From the NCBI GenBank assembly GCA_902557145.1, contig CACDYZ010000002.1:1-64000 (forward strand): a stretch of DNA of 64,000 nucleotides, in the 5' to 3' direction. Below the pieces are notes generated by a model. It made no database searches and had not been told where the DNA came from. It worked only from the letters and a program-made list of their open reading frames with translations. Position numbers and translations under genes: made by a program. Shown here piece after piece: positions 30,601-39,456 of the stretch. Each line of letters opens with the position of its first letter. Positions within the stretch are counted from its first letter, which is position 1. Source of the DNA: an uncultured Alphaproteobacteria bacterium (GTDB taxonomy: Bacteria; Pseudomonadota; Alphaproteobacteria; HIMB59).

Positions 30601-31378
30601 TTTACTTAAGAATAAAAAAATCATTATATCTGCAGGAGCTTCAGGAATAGGTCTAGCATCTGTAAAATTATTATTATCTCAAGGTGCTATAGTTTATACT
30701 TGTGACATTGATAAAAAACACATTAACAAACTAAAAAGACACTCAAAGTTTAATAAAAAACTATTTATCTTTGAATGTGATGCTTCTAAAGAAATTGAAG
30801 TTAAACATTTGTTTAAACAAATTTCAAATAAAACTAACAAAATAGATGGTTTGATAAATAATATAGGTATTGCTGGACCTACAGCTCCCTTAGATAAAAT
30901 TAATTCTGATGATTGGGAAAAGACTTTGCATATAAATATTAATAGTCATTTTTATTTTACTAAATATGCAATACCTTTGATTAAAAAATCAAAATTTGGA
31001 TCAGTAGTTAATATTTCTTCTACTGCGGGAATTGATGGCTTTCCAAACAGATCTCCGTATGCAGCTAGTAAATGGGCTTTAATAGGTATTACTAAAACTT
31101 TAGCAATGGAATTAGGAAAATTTAATATTCGAGTTAATGCTATATGCCCAGGATCTGTTAAAGGCTCTAGAATGAATAGAGTAATAAAAGCTAAAGCCAA
31201 AATTTTAAATCAATCTATTAAATCAATTGAAAAAGATTTTGTATCAATGAGCTCTTTAAAACAGTGGGTATACGAAGATGACATTGCAAAAATGTGCTCC
31301 TTTTTAATTTCTAATGACTCACTCAGAGTTTCTGGTCAAGTGATCTCAGTTGATGGTAATACTGAGAGAATGGATTAA
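30587..31378 (+). CDS. Short-chain dehydrogenase/reductase
   Basis: ISAGASGIGLASVKLL Rossmann motif, NNIG, VVNISSTAG...YAASKWALIGITKTLA catalytic Ser-Tyr-Lys. Confidence 0.92.
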   Translation: MMLNNLLKNKKIIISAGASGIGLASVKLLLSQGAIVYTCDIDKKHINKLKRHSKFNKKLFIFECDASKEIEVKHLFKQISNKTNKIDGLINNIGIAGPTAPLDKINSDDWEKTLHININSHFYFTKYAIPLIKKSKFGSVVNISSTAGIDGFPNRSPYAASKWALIGITKTLAMELGKFNIRVNAICPGSVKGSRMNRVIKAKAKILNQSIKSIEKDFVSMSSLKQWVYEDDIAKMCSFLISNDSLRVSGQVISVDGNTERMD

Positions 31379-32268
31379 TTTTTATTAAGTTTTAAATATT
31401 CACGAGTTTCTTCAGGGCTCATTATAGAGGAACCTAATTCATGAACTATGTTAATTGCCTTTTCAACTAACTGTGGGTTAGTTGCAAGTTTTCCTTTTGA
31501 TAAATATAAATTGTCTTCAAGTCCAACTCTTGGATTGCCACCAAGTAAAACTGTTTGTGCAACAAATGGCATTTCATTTCTTGAAATTGCAAAACCAGAC
31601 CAAATTGCATTTTTAGGCATGACATCTAACATTGCTATCATAGCTGATGTTTTAGCTGGTGCTCCCCATGGAATACCCAAACACATTTGATATAATGGTG
31701 GATCACTAAGAAGACCCTCTTCATAAAGTTGTGCACCAAACCACATGTTACCTAAATCAAAAGCCTCAACTTCAGGTTTAACACCTATTTCTTTTAATCG
31801 CTTAGCTGCTTTTCTCAAATCATTAGGTGTATTAACTGCTAACACCGAGCTATCACCAAAATTTAAAGTACCAGCATCAAGTGTGCAAATTTCTGGAAGC
31901 AACTCCTCTACATGTGATATTCTTTCCATAATATTGGCCATATCAGTATATGGTCCAAAATCCATTGGATTTTCTCCTTCACCGATATCTAAATCTCCAC
32001 CCATTCCTGTTGTCAGATTTATAATTACATCAGTATCGCTTGATCTAATAGTTTCAACCACTTCTTTATAAAATTCAAACTTACGGCTTGGTGTTCCGTC
32101 TTCCTCTCTGACATGAATATGAACTATAGAGGCACCAGCTTGAGCTGACTCTATTGAAGACTTGGCAATCTGTTTTGGTGTTTTAGGAAGATCAGGGTGT
32201 TTTGAAGCAGTATCACCTGAGCCATTTACTGCACAAGTAAGAAAAACTTTATTTTGCATGAAAATCAA
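31375..32268 (-). CDS. BKACE (beta-keto acid cleavage enzyme, DUF849); resembles dehydrocarnitine-type members
   Basis: NKVFLTCAVNGSGDTASKHPDLPKTPKQIAKSSIESAQAGASIVHIHVRE, LCLGIPWGAPA, RVGLEDNLYLSKGKLATN. Confidence 0.9.
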   Translation of the reverse strand: MIFMQNKVFLTCAVNGSGDTASKHPDLPKTPKQIAKSSIESAQAGASIVHIHVREEDGTPSRKFEFYKEVVETIRSSDTDVIINLTTGMGGDLDIGEGENPMDFGPYTDMANIMERISHVEELLPEICTLDAGTLNFGDSSVLAVNTPNDLRKAAKRLKEIGVKPEVEAFDLGNMWFGAQLYEEGLLSDPPLYQMCLGIPWGAPAKTSAMIAMLDVMPKNAIWSGFAISRNEMPFVAQTVLLGGNPRVGLEDNLYLSKGKLATNPQLVEKAINIVHELGSSIMSPEETREYLKLNKN

Positions 32269-32394
32269 TACTATTACACTTAATTAATATTTAAAAATCA
32301 AATCTTAATTAAAATTATATCTATTGATGAATAAATTGCATATGTACTTTGCTATTTTTTTGATAAAATAAACAATAAATGGGAGGAATAATCA

Positions 32395-33423
32395 ATGAGA
32401 TTATCTAAAACAATTATTACTTTTATTCTATCCTCTATTCTTTTTACTGCAACTTTCAGTAAAGCTAATGCAGAAAAATTATTAGCTGCTATTGCTGACT
32501 GGACTGGTGGAGAGATTTCATGCCAAGTTGCTGTAAGTATACTTGAAGATGAGTTGGGATATGAAATTGATAGAATAGTATTTGCTTCAGGAACAGGCCT
32601 CTGGGAGGCTATTGCTGCAGGAGATATTGATTTTGCTTGTGAGTCTTGGCCTAGTTATGCTGAAGCAGATGAGGTTATGTTAAACGGTGATTTAATTCAT
32701 GGTGGAGAAGTTAAAATGACTTACTCTGGTGATGGAAGTGTCAAACTTTTAGGAACTGTTGGTATCACTGGTATGTCCGATTACTATGTTCCAAAATATT
32801 GGGCTGATGCTAACCCAGACTTTTCTGGTGTCGCTGATTTAAATAATTATAAATCTGATTTTGCAACTATGGAAAGTGGTGACAAAGGAAGACTAATTGG
32901 TTGTCCAGTTGCTGGATGGAACTGTCACGATCAAAAAAGATTAGACCTACTTGGTTTAGACTTTGTTGCTGATGAATTAGGTACCGAAACAGCTGCTCTT
33001 GCTGAAGCTCAAGGTATGTATGACAGAGGAGAGCCTTTTTTAATGTATCTTTGGGAACCACATTGGTTCTTTGGTGTTAACGATTTGGTTGGTGTAAAAT
33101 TAGCTCCAAACCAATCTTGTGATACATTTACAGAGGCTAACAACTGGGAAACTTGTGGTGCTGACTATTGGCCAGCTACAGGTTGGGCTGTTGACTATCC
33201 AATGAACTACGGTAATCCTGAAACATTTGCAAAACCTGAAAATCAACTAGCATTAGAATTTTTTGGTAAGATGGCTTTATCAAATGCTGATCAAGCTGCA
33301 ATGTTAGTTCAGGTTCGTGAAGGTGGAGAACTTAATGACGTAGTAGCTGAGTGGAAAGCAAATAATAAATCTACTTGGGAAAAATGGTTGCCTACTTCAG
33401 TAGAAGGTCTAACAGGATCTTAG
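32395..33423 (+). CDS. proX: Glycine betaine/proline-type ABC substrate-binding protein (ProX/OpuAC-like)
   Basis: Signal peptide ending SKANA; ADWTGGEISCQVAVSILEDELGY, GTGLWEAIAAGDIDFACESWPSY, FLMYLWEPHWFFG. Confidence 0.92.
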   Translation: MRLSKTIITFILSSILFTATFSKANAEKLLAAIADWTGGEISCQVAVSILEDELGYEIDRIVFASGTGLWEAIAAGDIDFACESWPSYAEADEVMLNGDLIHGGEVKMTYSGDGSVKLLGTVGITGMSDYYVPKYWADANPDFSGVADLNNYKSDFATMESGDKGRLIGCPVAGWNCHDQKRLDLLGLDFVADELGTETAALAEAQGMYDRGEPFLMYLWEPHWFFGVNDLVGVKLAPNQSCDTFTEANNWETCGADYWPATGWAVDYPMNYGNPETFAKPENQLALEFFGKMALSNADQAAMLVQVREGGELNDVVAEWKANNKSTWEKWLPTSVEGLTGS

Positions 33424-33437
33424 AATCATAAACTTAA

Positions 33438-33464
33438 AAGGCTCTGTTTAAAAGGCAGAGCCTT
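33438..33464 (+). terminator. Hairpin downstream of proX (9-bp perfect stem AAGGCTCTG/CAGAGCCTT)
   Basis: Inverted repeat directly readable, 14 nt after the proX stop; only a weak T-tract follows. Confidence 0.6.
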
Positions 33465-33537
33465 AACTAACTTTCTTTAAAAAACTTTGTATTTAATAAT
33501 TTTTAATTTAAAAATAAATCAAATTATTTGATTTATT

Positions 33538-35034
33538 TTGACCAATTATCTCTATAAACACCTTATACAACCAAATATAAACAATAAAAAAACATTTTTA
33601 TTACTAGACGATGGAACTGAGATTTCTTATGAAGATTTTATATCTCTTGCTTCAAAAATTTCTTATAAATTAACTAATCTAGGACTAAAATCAGGTGATC
33701 GTATTCTTGTAAAGTCGCCCAAGTGTAAAGAAACATTATCTCTTTATTTGTCATCAATTCAAACAGGATCTGTTTTTTTTCCCCTAAATTCCAGTTATAC
33801 TTTAAATGAAACCATCTATTTTATTGAGGACTCAAAACCATCTATCTTAATTTGTGAAAGTTCAGAAGTTAAAAGTATTAAACCAATTTGTGATAAAATT
33901 GGATGTAAAATTTTATCCTTAAATGCAAACGGTGAGGGAGAAGTTACTGATGATCTGGAAGATCTAGATAGTTTTTTTGAACCTAACAATAGAGTAAATG
34001 ACGATTTAGCAGCTCTTCTATATACATCAGGAACTACTGGTAAACCAAAAGGTGCCATGCTAACTCATCAAAATTTAGTATCAAATGCTTATCAGCTTAT
34101 AAATTTATGGAATATTGATAAGAGTGACACTCTTATCCATGCACTTCCTATTTATCACACTCATGGATTATTTGTTGCTATAAACACTTCTTTGATGAGT
34201 GGAGCTTCCATCAGATTTATTAAAAATTTTAATATAGATTTAGTAATTGAGGCATTTAAGTATTCCACTCTTATGATGGGAGTGCCTACTTTTTATACAA
34301 GATTGATCAAAGATAAAAGGCTAGATAAGTCACTAACAAAAAATATGAAATTATTTATTTCAGGTAGTGCTCCTTTATTAACTGAAACACATCAAGATTT
34401 TTATAACATTACTGGTCATCGAATATTAGAGCGTTACGGCATGACTGAAACAAATATGAATACTTCTAATCCTTTTCATGGAGAAAGAAAAGCTGGATCA
34501 GTAGGTAAGCCTTTAAAAGATATAAATATAAGAATTAATAATACTAAGGGTGACAAAGATACAGTGCTTAGTAAAATTGGTATGATTGAAATTAAAGGTC
34601 CTAATGTTTTTAAAGGCTATTTAAATAATCCTAAAAAAACTCAAGATGCGTTTACTAAAGATGGGTATTTTATTACAGGAGATATTGGTTACTTTGACAA
34701 AGATGGATACTTATTTATATCAGGAAGAAATAAAGATCTAATTATAAGTGGAGGTTTTAATGTATATCCTAAAGAAATAGAAGATGTTATAAATCAACAT
34801 AAATCTGTAATTGAGTCTGCTGTATTTGGTATAAAAGATAATGATTTAGGAGAAGTTCCTATAGCAGCAGTAGTTATGATTAATGATAAAACAGAAATAA
34901 AAGATCTTTCAGTATATGTAGATAATAATTTAGTTAAATATAAAATTCCAAAGAAGTATATAGTACTAAATGAACTTCCAAAAAACGTAATGGGAAAAGT
35001 TCAAAAAAATATCTTAAAAGATAAATATTCTTAA
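33538..35034 (+). CDS. Acyl-CoA synthetase, malonyl-CoA synthetase (MatB)-like (TTG start)
   Basis: LLYTSGTTGKPKGAMLTH AMP-binding signature, ERYGMTETNMNTSNPFHGERKAGSVGKPL typical of MatB, GRNKDLIISGGFNVYPKEIE. Confidence 0.88.
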   Translation: MTNYLYKHLIQPNINNKKTFLLLDDGTEISYEDFISLASKISYKLTNLGLKSGDRILVKSPKCKETLSLYLSSIQTGSVFFPLNSSYTLNETIYFIEDSKPSILICESSEVKSIKPICDKIGCKILSLNANGEGEVTDDLEDLDSFFEPNNRVNDDLAALLYTSGTTGKPKGAMLTHQNLVSNAYQLINLWNIDKSDTLIHALPIYHTHGLFVAINTSLMSGASIRFIKNFNIDLVIEAFKYSTLMMGVPTFYTRLIKDKRLDKSLTKNMKLFISGSAPLLTETHQDFYNITGHRILERYGMTETNMNTSNPFHGERKAGSVGKPLKDINIRINNTKGDKDTVLSKIGMIEIKGPNVFKGYLNNPKKTQDAFTKDGYFITGDIGYFDKDGYLFISGRNKDLIISGGFNVYPKEIEDVINQHKSVIESAVFGIKDNDLGEVPIAAVVMINDKTEIKDLSVYVDNNLVKYKIPKKYIVLNELPKNVMGKVQKNILKDKYS

Positions 35035-35062
35035 ACTTTAAATTATAATATATAAAATTATA

Positions 35063-35713
35063 ATGTCTTCTGCAGTAGTTTTTGGTGGTACTGGACTTGT
35101 TGGAAATTATTTAATTAAAACTTTGGTTAACGATGAATATTATACTAAAGTTAAAGTATTCACTCGGTCAGAAATCAATATTACAAATTCAAAATTAGAA
35201 ATTATTAATACAAATTTTGATAACCTTGAAGAGGTTAAAGATTTAATACTAGCTGATAGTTGCTTTTTTTGTATTGGTACAACAAAAAAAAATTCTCCTA
35301 ATAAATATGACTATCAGAAAGTTGAACTCGAATTACCTAAAAAAATTGCTCAAATTTGTAAAAAAAACTCAATAAAATCCTTTGTTTTCGTCTCATCTGG
35401 TTTTGCAGACCCTAAAAATAAAGGAGAATACTTAAGATTTAAAGGGTTAGTTGAGGAAGAATTAAAACGTTTAGATTTTTATAATCTTGGTATTTTAAGA
35501 CCATCTTTTTTACTAGGTGAAAGAAAAGAGTTTAGAATTGCAGAGAAAATAGGAATACCTATTTTCAAATTATTAACACCATTATTTATCGGACCACTTA
35601 AAAAAATGAGACCAATTCACGCTAACACTGTAGCTAAAGCAATGTCCAATATTGTAAAGCAAAATTTAGATCAAGTAACATACGAGTCTGATGAAATAGT
35701 AAAAATCAGTTAA
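35063..35713 (+). CDS. NAD(P)-binding protein, HTATIP2/atypical SDR-like
   Basis: VVFGGTGLVGNYLIKTL Rossmann motif, SFVFVSSGFADPKNKGEYLRFKGLVEEEL. Confidence 0.78.
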   Translation: MSSAVVFGGTGLVGNYLIKTLVNDEYYTKVKVFTRSEINITNSKLEIINTNFDNLEEVKDLILADSCFFCIGTTKKNSPNKYDYQKVELELPKKIAQICKKNSIKSFVFVSSGFADPKNKGEYLRFKGLVEEELKRLDFYNLGILRPSFLLGERKEFRIAEKIGIPIFKLLTPLFIGPLKKMRPIHANTVAKAMSNIVKQNLDQVTYESDEIVKIS

Positions 35714-35738
35714 TACAAAATTAATAAATGTATGATAA

Positions 35739-36647
35739 ATGAATAAACTTAATGTTGTTTACAATCAGAACTACGACATCCCCTTACCAAGCGGTCACAG
35801 ATTTGTGGGTACAAAATTTTCTGACCTATATCATTTTATTAAAGACTCTAATCTATTTAAAGATTTGATTGTTCATCAAAGTGTATCTGCACCTATAAAA
35901 GATGTTCAAAATGTCCATGATAGTGAATATGTAATTAATGTTAAAAAGGGTAGTCTATTGAGAAATCAAGAGAGGAGAATAAATCTACCTTGGAGTGAGA
36001 GATTAGCTATGAGATCTTTTTTAGCAATACAAGGAACACTACAAACATCTTATTTGGCTTTAGAGAATGGTGTAGCATGTCATTTGGCAGGAGGAACACA
36101 TCATGCCTTTAAAGATTGTGGATCTGGTTTTTGTGTGTTTAACGATTTAGCCTTTGCTTCAATAAATTTACTTAATCAAAAAAAAGTTAATAAAATTTTA
36201 ATTTTAGATTTAGATGTCCATCAAGGTGATGGTACAGCTTCAATTTGTCAAAATATTGACGATATTTTTACATGCTCGATACATTGTAAAAACAATTTTC
36301 CTTTTGATAAAAAAACAAGCAATTTAGATATACCTATTGATGACGGTATAGGAGATGATGAATATTTAAATATCCTTAAACACACTCTTGATCAAGTGAA
36401 TGCAAAGATTGAACCTGATATTGTATTTTATGATGCAGGAGTTGATGTTCACTATAATGACGATCTTGGAAACTTAAACCTTACTGATGAAGGTATAAAA
36501 AAAAGAGATGAAATTGTATGCAATTATTTTAAGGACAAAAAAATACCCTTATGTACGGTTATTGGTGGTGGTTACAGTAAAAGCAGAAAGGAATTAGCCT
36601 CGAGGCACTTCTCTATATTTAATACTGTATTTGAAGTTTATTTATGA
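35739..36647 (+). CDS. Histone deacetylase-family (acetoin utilisation/acetylpolyamine amidohydrolase-like) protein
   Basis: LAGGTHHAF, ILDLDVHQGDGTASI, FYDAGVDVH, IGGGYSKS metal/catalytic motifs. Confidence 0.9.
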   Translation: MNKLNVVYNQNYDIPLPSGHRFVGTKFSDLYHFIKDSNLFKDLIVHQSVSAPIKDVQNVHDSEYVINVKKGSLLRNQERRINLPWSERLAMRSFLAIQGTLQTSYLALENGVACHLAGGTHHAFKDCGSGFCVFNDLAFASINLLNQKKVNKILILDLDVHQGDGTASICQNIDDIFTCSIHCKNNFPFDKKTSNLDIPIDDGIGDDEYLNILKHTLDQVNAKIEPDIVFYDAGVDVHYNDDLGNLNLTDEGIKKRDEIVCNYFKDKKIPLCTVIGGGYSKSRKELASRHFSIFNTVFEVYL

Positions 36648-37195
36648 TTTTTTGAATTAACTCTTTGAATCAACCCAAAAATTATTGCTATAGCTAATAT
36701 AATCTTTAGAAACTCACTATATAAAAAGGGCATTAAACCAAGAGTAACTGCTTGTTCATAACCTACAAAGAACGATAGGTGACTTACACCACATAAGAAT
36801 ATTATAAGAGCACCAATAAAAACTGTAAGAGATAATTTAATTAAATTAGTGGTTACTTCCTTGTTGAAAACGAAAGATATGAAGAAGGCAGCAACTACCA
36901 TACCGTATAAAAACCCGAAAGTAGGAGAGAATATATAACCAATTCCTCCACCATTGGCAAAAATAGGCAAACCAAGTGTACCTAAAACTACATAAATAAA
37001 AGTTGAGTAAAATCCAACCATTCCCATTGAAGCTGCTATGAAATAAACCACGAGTGTTTGTAATGTCATTGGTACAGGGTAAAAAGGAATTGAAATCTTT
37101 GATGATACGGTAAGTAAAATCACACCTAATATAGTTAAATAGTATTTGGAGAAGAAATGGGTACCAAAAATATTTTCTGAAATTGTTCTACTCAT
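36638..37195 (-). CDS. bioY: Biotin transporter BioY
   Basis: IPFYPVPMTLQTLVVYFIAASMG, LGTLGLPIFANGGGIGYIFSPTFGFLYG. Confidence 0.92.
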   Translation of the reverse strand: MSRTISENIFGTHFFSKYYLTILGVILLTVSSKISIPFYPVPMTLQTLVVYFIAASMGMVGFYSTFIYVVLGTLGLPIFANGGGIGYIFSPTFGFLYGMVVAAFFISFVFNKEVTTNLIKLSLTVFIGALIIFLCGVSHLSFFVGYEQAVTLGLMPFLYSEFLKIILAIAIIFGLIQRVNSKNHK

Positions 37196-37201
37196 TTAAT
37201 T

Positions 37202-37414
37202 TTATCTTACTTTATCTTCGTCCTTATAAAATCTTGGATCAAATTCATCTAATTTAATACCTCTAAATGTCTTATAAAATGAACCAAATTTATAACTACC
37301 AAGCTGTTCTAATGGTGTGCTTGTAAATTTAGCTTTGGCTTCTTCTTCTGATTCAGCCTCAATAGTGACTTGAAAGTCGTATGACATAGTCATATCAATA
37401 ACAAATTTTCTCAT
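37202..37414 (-). CDS. Small uncharacterised protein (70 aa) upstream of bioY
   Basis: ORF with strong Shine-Dalgarno (AGGAGGTTACTT-ATG on - strand). Confidence 0.7.
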   Translation of the reverse strand: MRKFVIDMTMSYDFQVTIEAESEEEAKAKFTSTPLEQLGSYKFGSFYKTFRGIKLDEFDPRFYKDEDKVR

Positions 37415-37534
37415 AAGTAACCTCCTAGTTTTTAAATACCTTAAATATCATTAAAAAAGCTCATTTGAACTAAAAAAATATAAAAATATTGATAAATAAT
37501 ACGTATTGGGATTGTTAAAATCTTTGATATAAAA

Positions 37535-37978
37535 TTGATAATTATGGATAAAAAAATTGCAATAATAAATGGACCAAATCTTGAAATGTTAGGTAAGCGC
37601 AAAGAAAGTGTTTATGGAAATTTCACCTTAAAAGACTTAGAAAACGAGTTACTTAAAGAGTCAGAGTCACTTGGCTATAGTCTTGATTTCTACCAAAGCA
37701 ATATCGAAGGTGAAATCATAAATAAAATAAATGGTCTTGATGAGTCATATGTTGGAATTATCATAAATCCAGGCGGTCTTACTCATACCTCAGTTTCATT
37801 ACACGACTCATTAGAAATTAAATCAATTTTGAAAATCGAAGTTCATTTATCTAATATATACTCAAGAGAGGACTTCAGGAGAAAGTCTTTAATAGCTCCA
37901 GCGTGTGATTGTTCAATTATTGGAATGGGTAAAGACGGATTTATTTATGCGTTAAGATATTTAACAAAAAAGCTCTAA
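37535..37978 (+). CDS. aroQ: Type II 3-dehydroquinate dehydratase
   Basis: IAIINGPNLEMLGKR, FYQSNIEGEIINKI, IIINPGGLTHTSVSLHDSL, EVHLSNIYSREDFRRKS. Confidence 0.97.
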   Translation: MIIMDKKIAIINGPNLEMLGKRKESVYGNFTLKDLENELLKESESLGYSLDFYQSNIEGEIINKINGLDESYVGIIINPGGLTHTSVSLHDSLEIKSILKIEVHLSNIYSREDFRRKSLIAPACDCSIIGMGKDGFIYALRYLTKKL

Positions 37979-38098
37979 TCCAATACTATTTCATAAATAT
38001 TTAATATTTTTTCCTTAAGTTATACACAAGCAATCTGTTCCAGAGTTAAAATATTATAATATAATATTAACCTAAGAACGTTCCTATAGGAGGATATA

Positions 38099-39406
38099 AT
38101 GAAAAAACTAATTAGTATTTTTGTACTTTTAGTTTCTTTTGCATTCACATCAAACAGTTACAGTAAAACCGAAATTCATTGGTGGTATGGTAATAGTGGT
38201 TTTTTAGGTGATGTAATCATAGAAATAGCTAATCGATTCAACGACTCACAAGATGAATATATGGTTATTCCTACTGGTAAAGGAAGCTATGAGGACAACA
38301 TGGCAGCAACTATTGCTGCTTTTAGAGCAGGGGACCAACCTCACTACTCACAAGTCTATGACGCAGGTGCAGCTATCATGGTAGCACAAGTTAAAAATGG
38401 AGTTGTAATCGGCTTTGAAGAGATGGCTGAGAAATATGGTATTAGCGTTGATGCTGATAATTACATCCCAGGTATAAAAAACTTTTATGCAGACGGTGAT
38501 GGAAAAATGATCGGTGTTCCTTTTAATAGCTCTACTTGTTTAATGTATGCAAATATGGATATTTTAAATGAAGTTGGTATTGAAGAAGTTCCAAAAACAT
38601 ATGAAGAGTTTGAAGGCATGGCACAAAAGATACTTGATGCTGGTTATATACCACTTCTTCAAAGTCACAGCCCTTGGATCTGGACCGAAAACTTTTTTTC
38701 AAGACATAACTTACTAATGACTGATGGAAATAATGGTTACGACGATGTACCTACAACAACTCTTTTTGCTGATACAGAAGCGTTTGTTTACCATTGGACA
38801 AAAGTTAAGGAGTGGTATGAAAAAGGTTACTATGGTTATAAAGGAAGAGCATGGGGAGACAATCAAGCGCCTTTCACTAATGGTGAAGCTGCATTTTGGT
38901 TTGGATCTGCTGCCTCTTTTGGAGGTATGAAAGGCGTACTTCCAAACTTTACAACTAATCCAATTCCATATTGGGACTCCGTAACTGGTGGTAAAGAATA
39001 TCCAACATTCATTGGTGGTGCTGCTAATTGGATCTTAAATGGTCATACTGAAGAGGAGTACAAAGGACTTGCTAAATTTATTGAATTTATGGGTTCACCA
39101 GAAATGGATCTTTACTATCACAATATGACAGGTTACGCAGCAGTAACAAAAGGTGGAATTGAGCTTGCAGAAACAATTAATTTCTACAGAGCCTCACCTT
39201 ATCACAAAGCTGTTGGTGATCAATTAGGTCTAGAGGGTTCTACTATTCCAGGTGGATATAGAGCAGGAAACTGGCCTCAAATTCGTGAAGTAATTTATGA
39301 AAATGTTGAGCCAATGCTTAACGGAGATATTTCTGTCGAAAAAGCTCTAGGTAACATGGATAAGGGTGCAGCAAAGCTTTTAAAACAGTTTGCAAAAACT
39401 TTATAA
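38099..39406 (+). CDS. ugpB: UgpB-like ABC substrate-binding protein (sn-glycerol-3-phosphate type)
   Basis: Signal peptide; EIHWWYGNSGFLGDVIIEIANRFNDSQDEYMVIPTGKGSYEDNMAATIAAFRAG; good SD AGGAGG. Confidence 0.85.
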   Translation: MKKLISIFVLLVSFAFTSNSYSKTEIHWWYGNSGFLGDVIIEIANRFNDSQDEYMVIPTGKGSYEDNMAATIAAFRAGDQPHYSQVYDAGAAIMVAQVKNGVVIGFEEMAEKYGISVDADNYIPGIKNFYADGDGKMIGVPFNSSTCLMYANMDILNEVGIEEVPKTYEEFEGMAQKILDAGYIPLLQSHSPWIWTENFFSRHNLLMTDGNNGYDDVPTTTLFADTEAFVYHWTKVKEWYEKGYYGYKGRAWGDNQAPFTNGEAAFWFGSAASFGGMKGVLPNFTTNPIPYWDSVTGGKEYPTFIGGAANWILNGHTEEEYKGLAKFIEFMGSPEMDLYYHNMTGYAAVTKGGIELAETINFYRASPYHKAVGDQLGLEGSTIPGGYRAGNWPQIREVIYENVEPMLNGDISVEKALGNMDKGAAKLLKQFAKTL

Positions 39407-39420
39407 ATTATAATCTTTAG

Positions 39421-39450
39421 TTAAGGAGGGTATTTATATATCCTCCTTAA
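39421..39450 (+). promoter_or_regulatory. Intergenic hairpin between ugpB and ugpA (TTAAGGAGG...CCTCCTTAA)
   Basis: 9-bp perfect inverted repeat with 12-nt loop; ends 6 nt before the ugpA ATG. Confidence 0.6.
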
Positions 39451-39456
39451 ACACCC

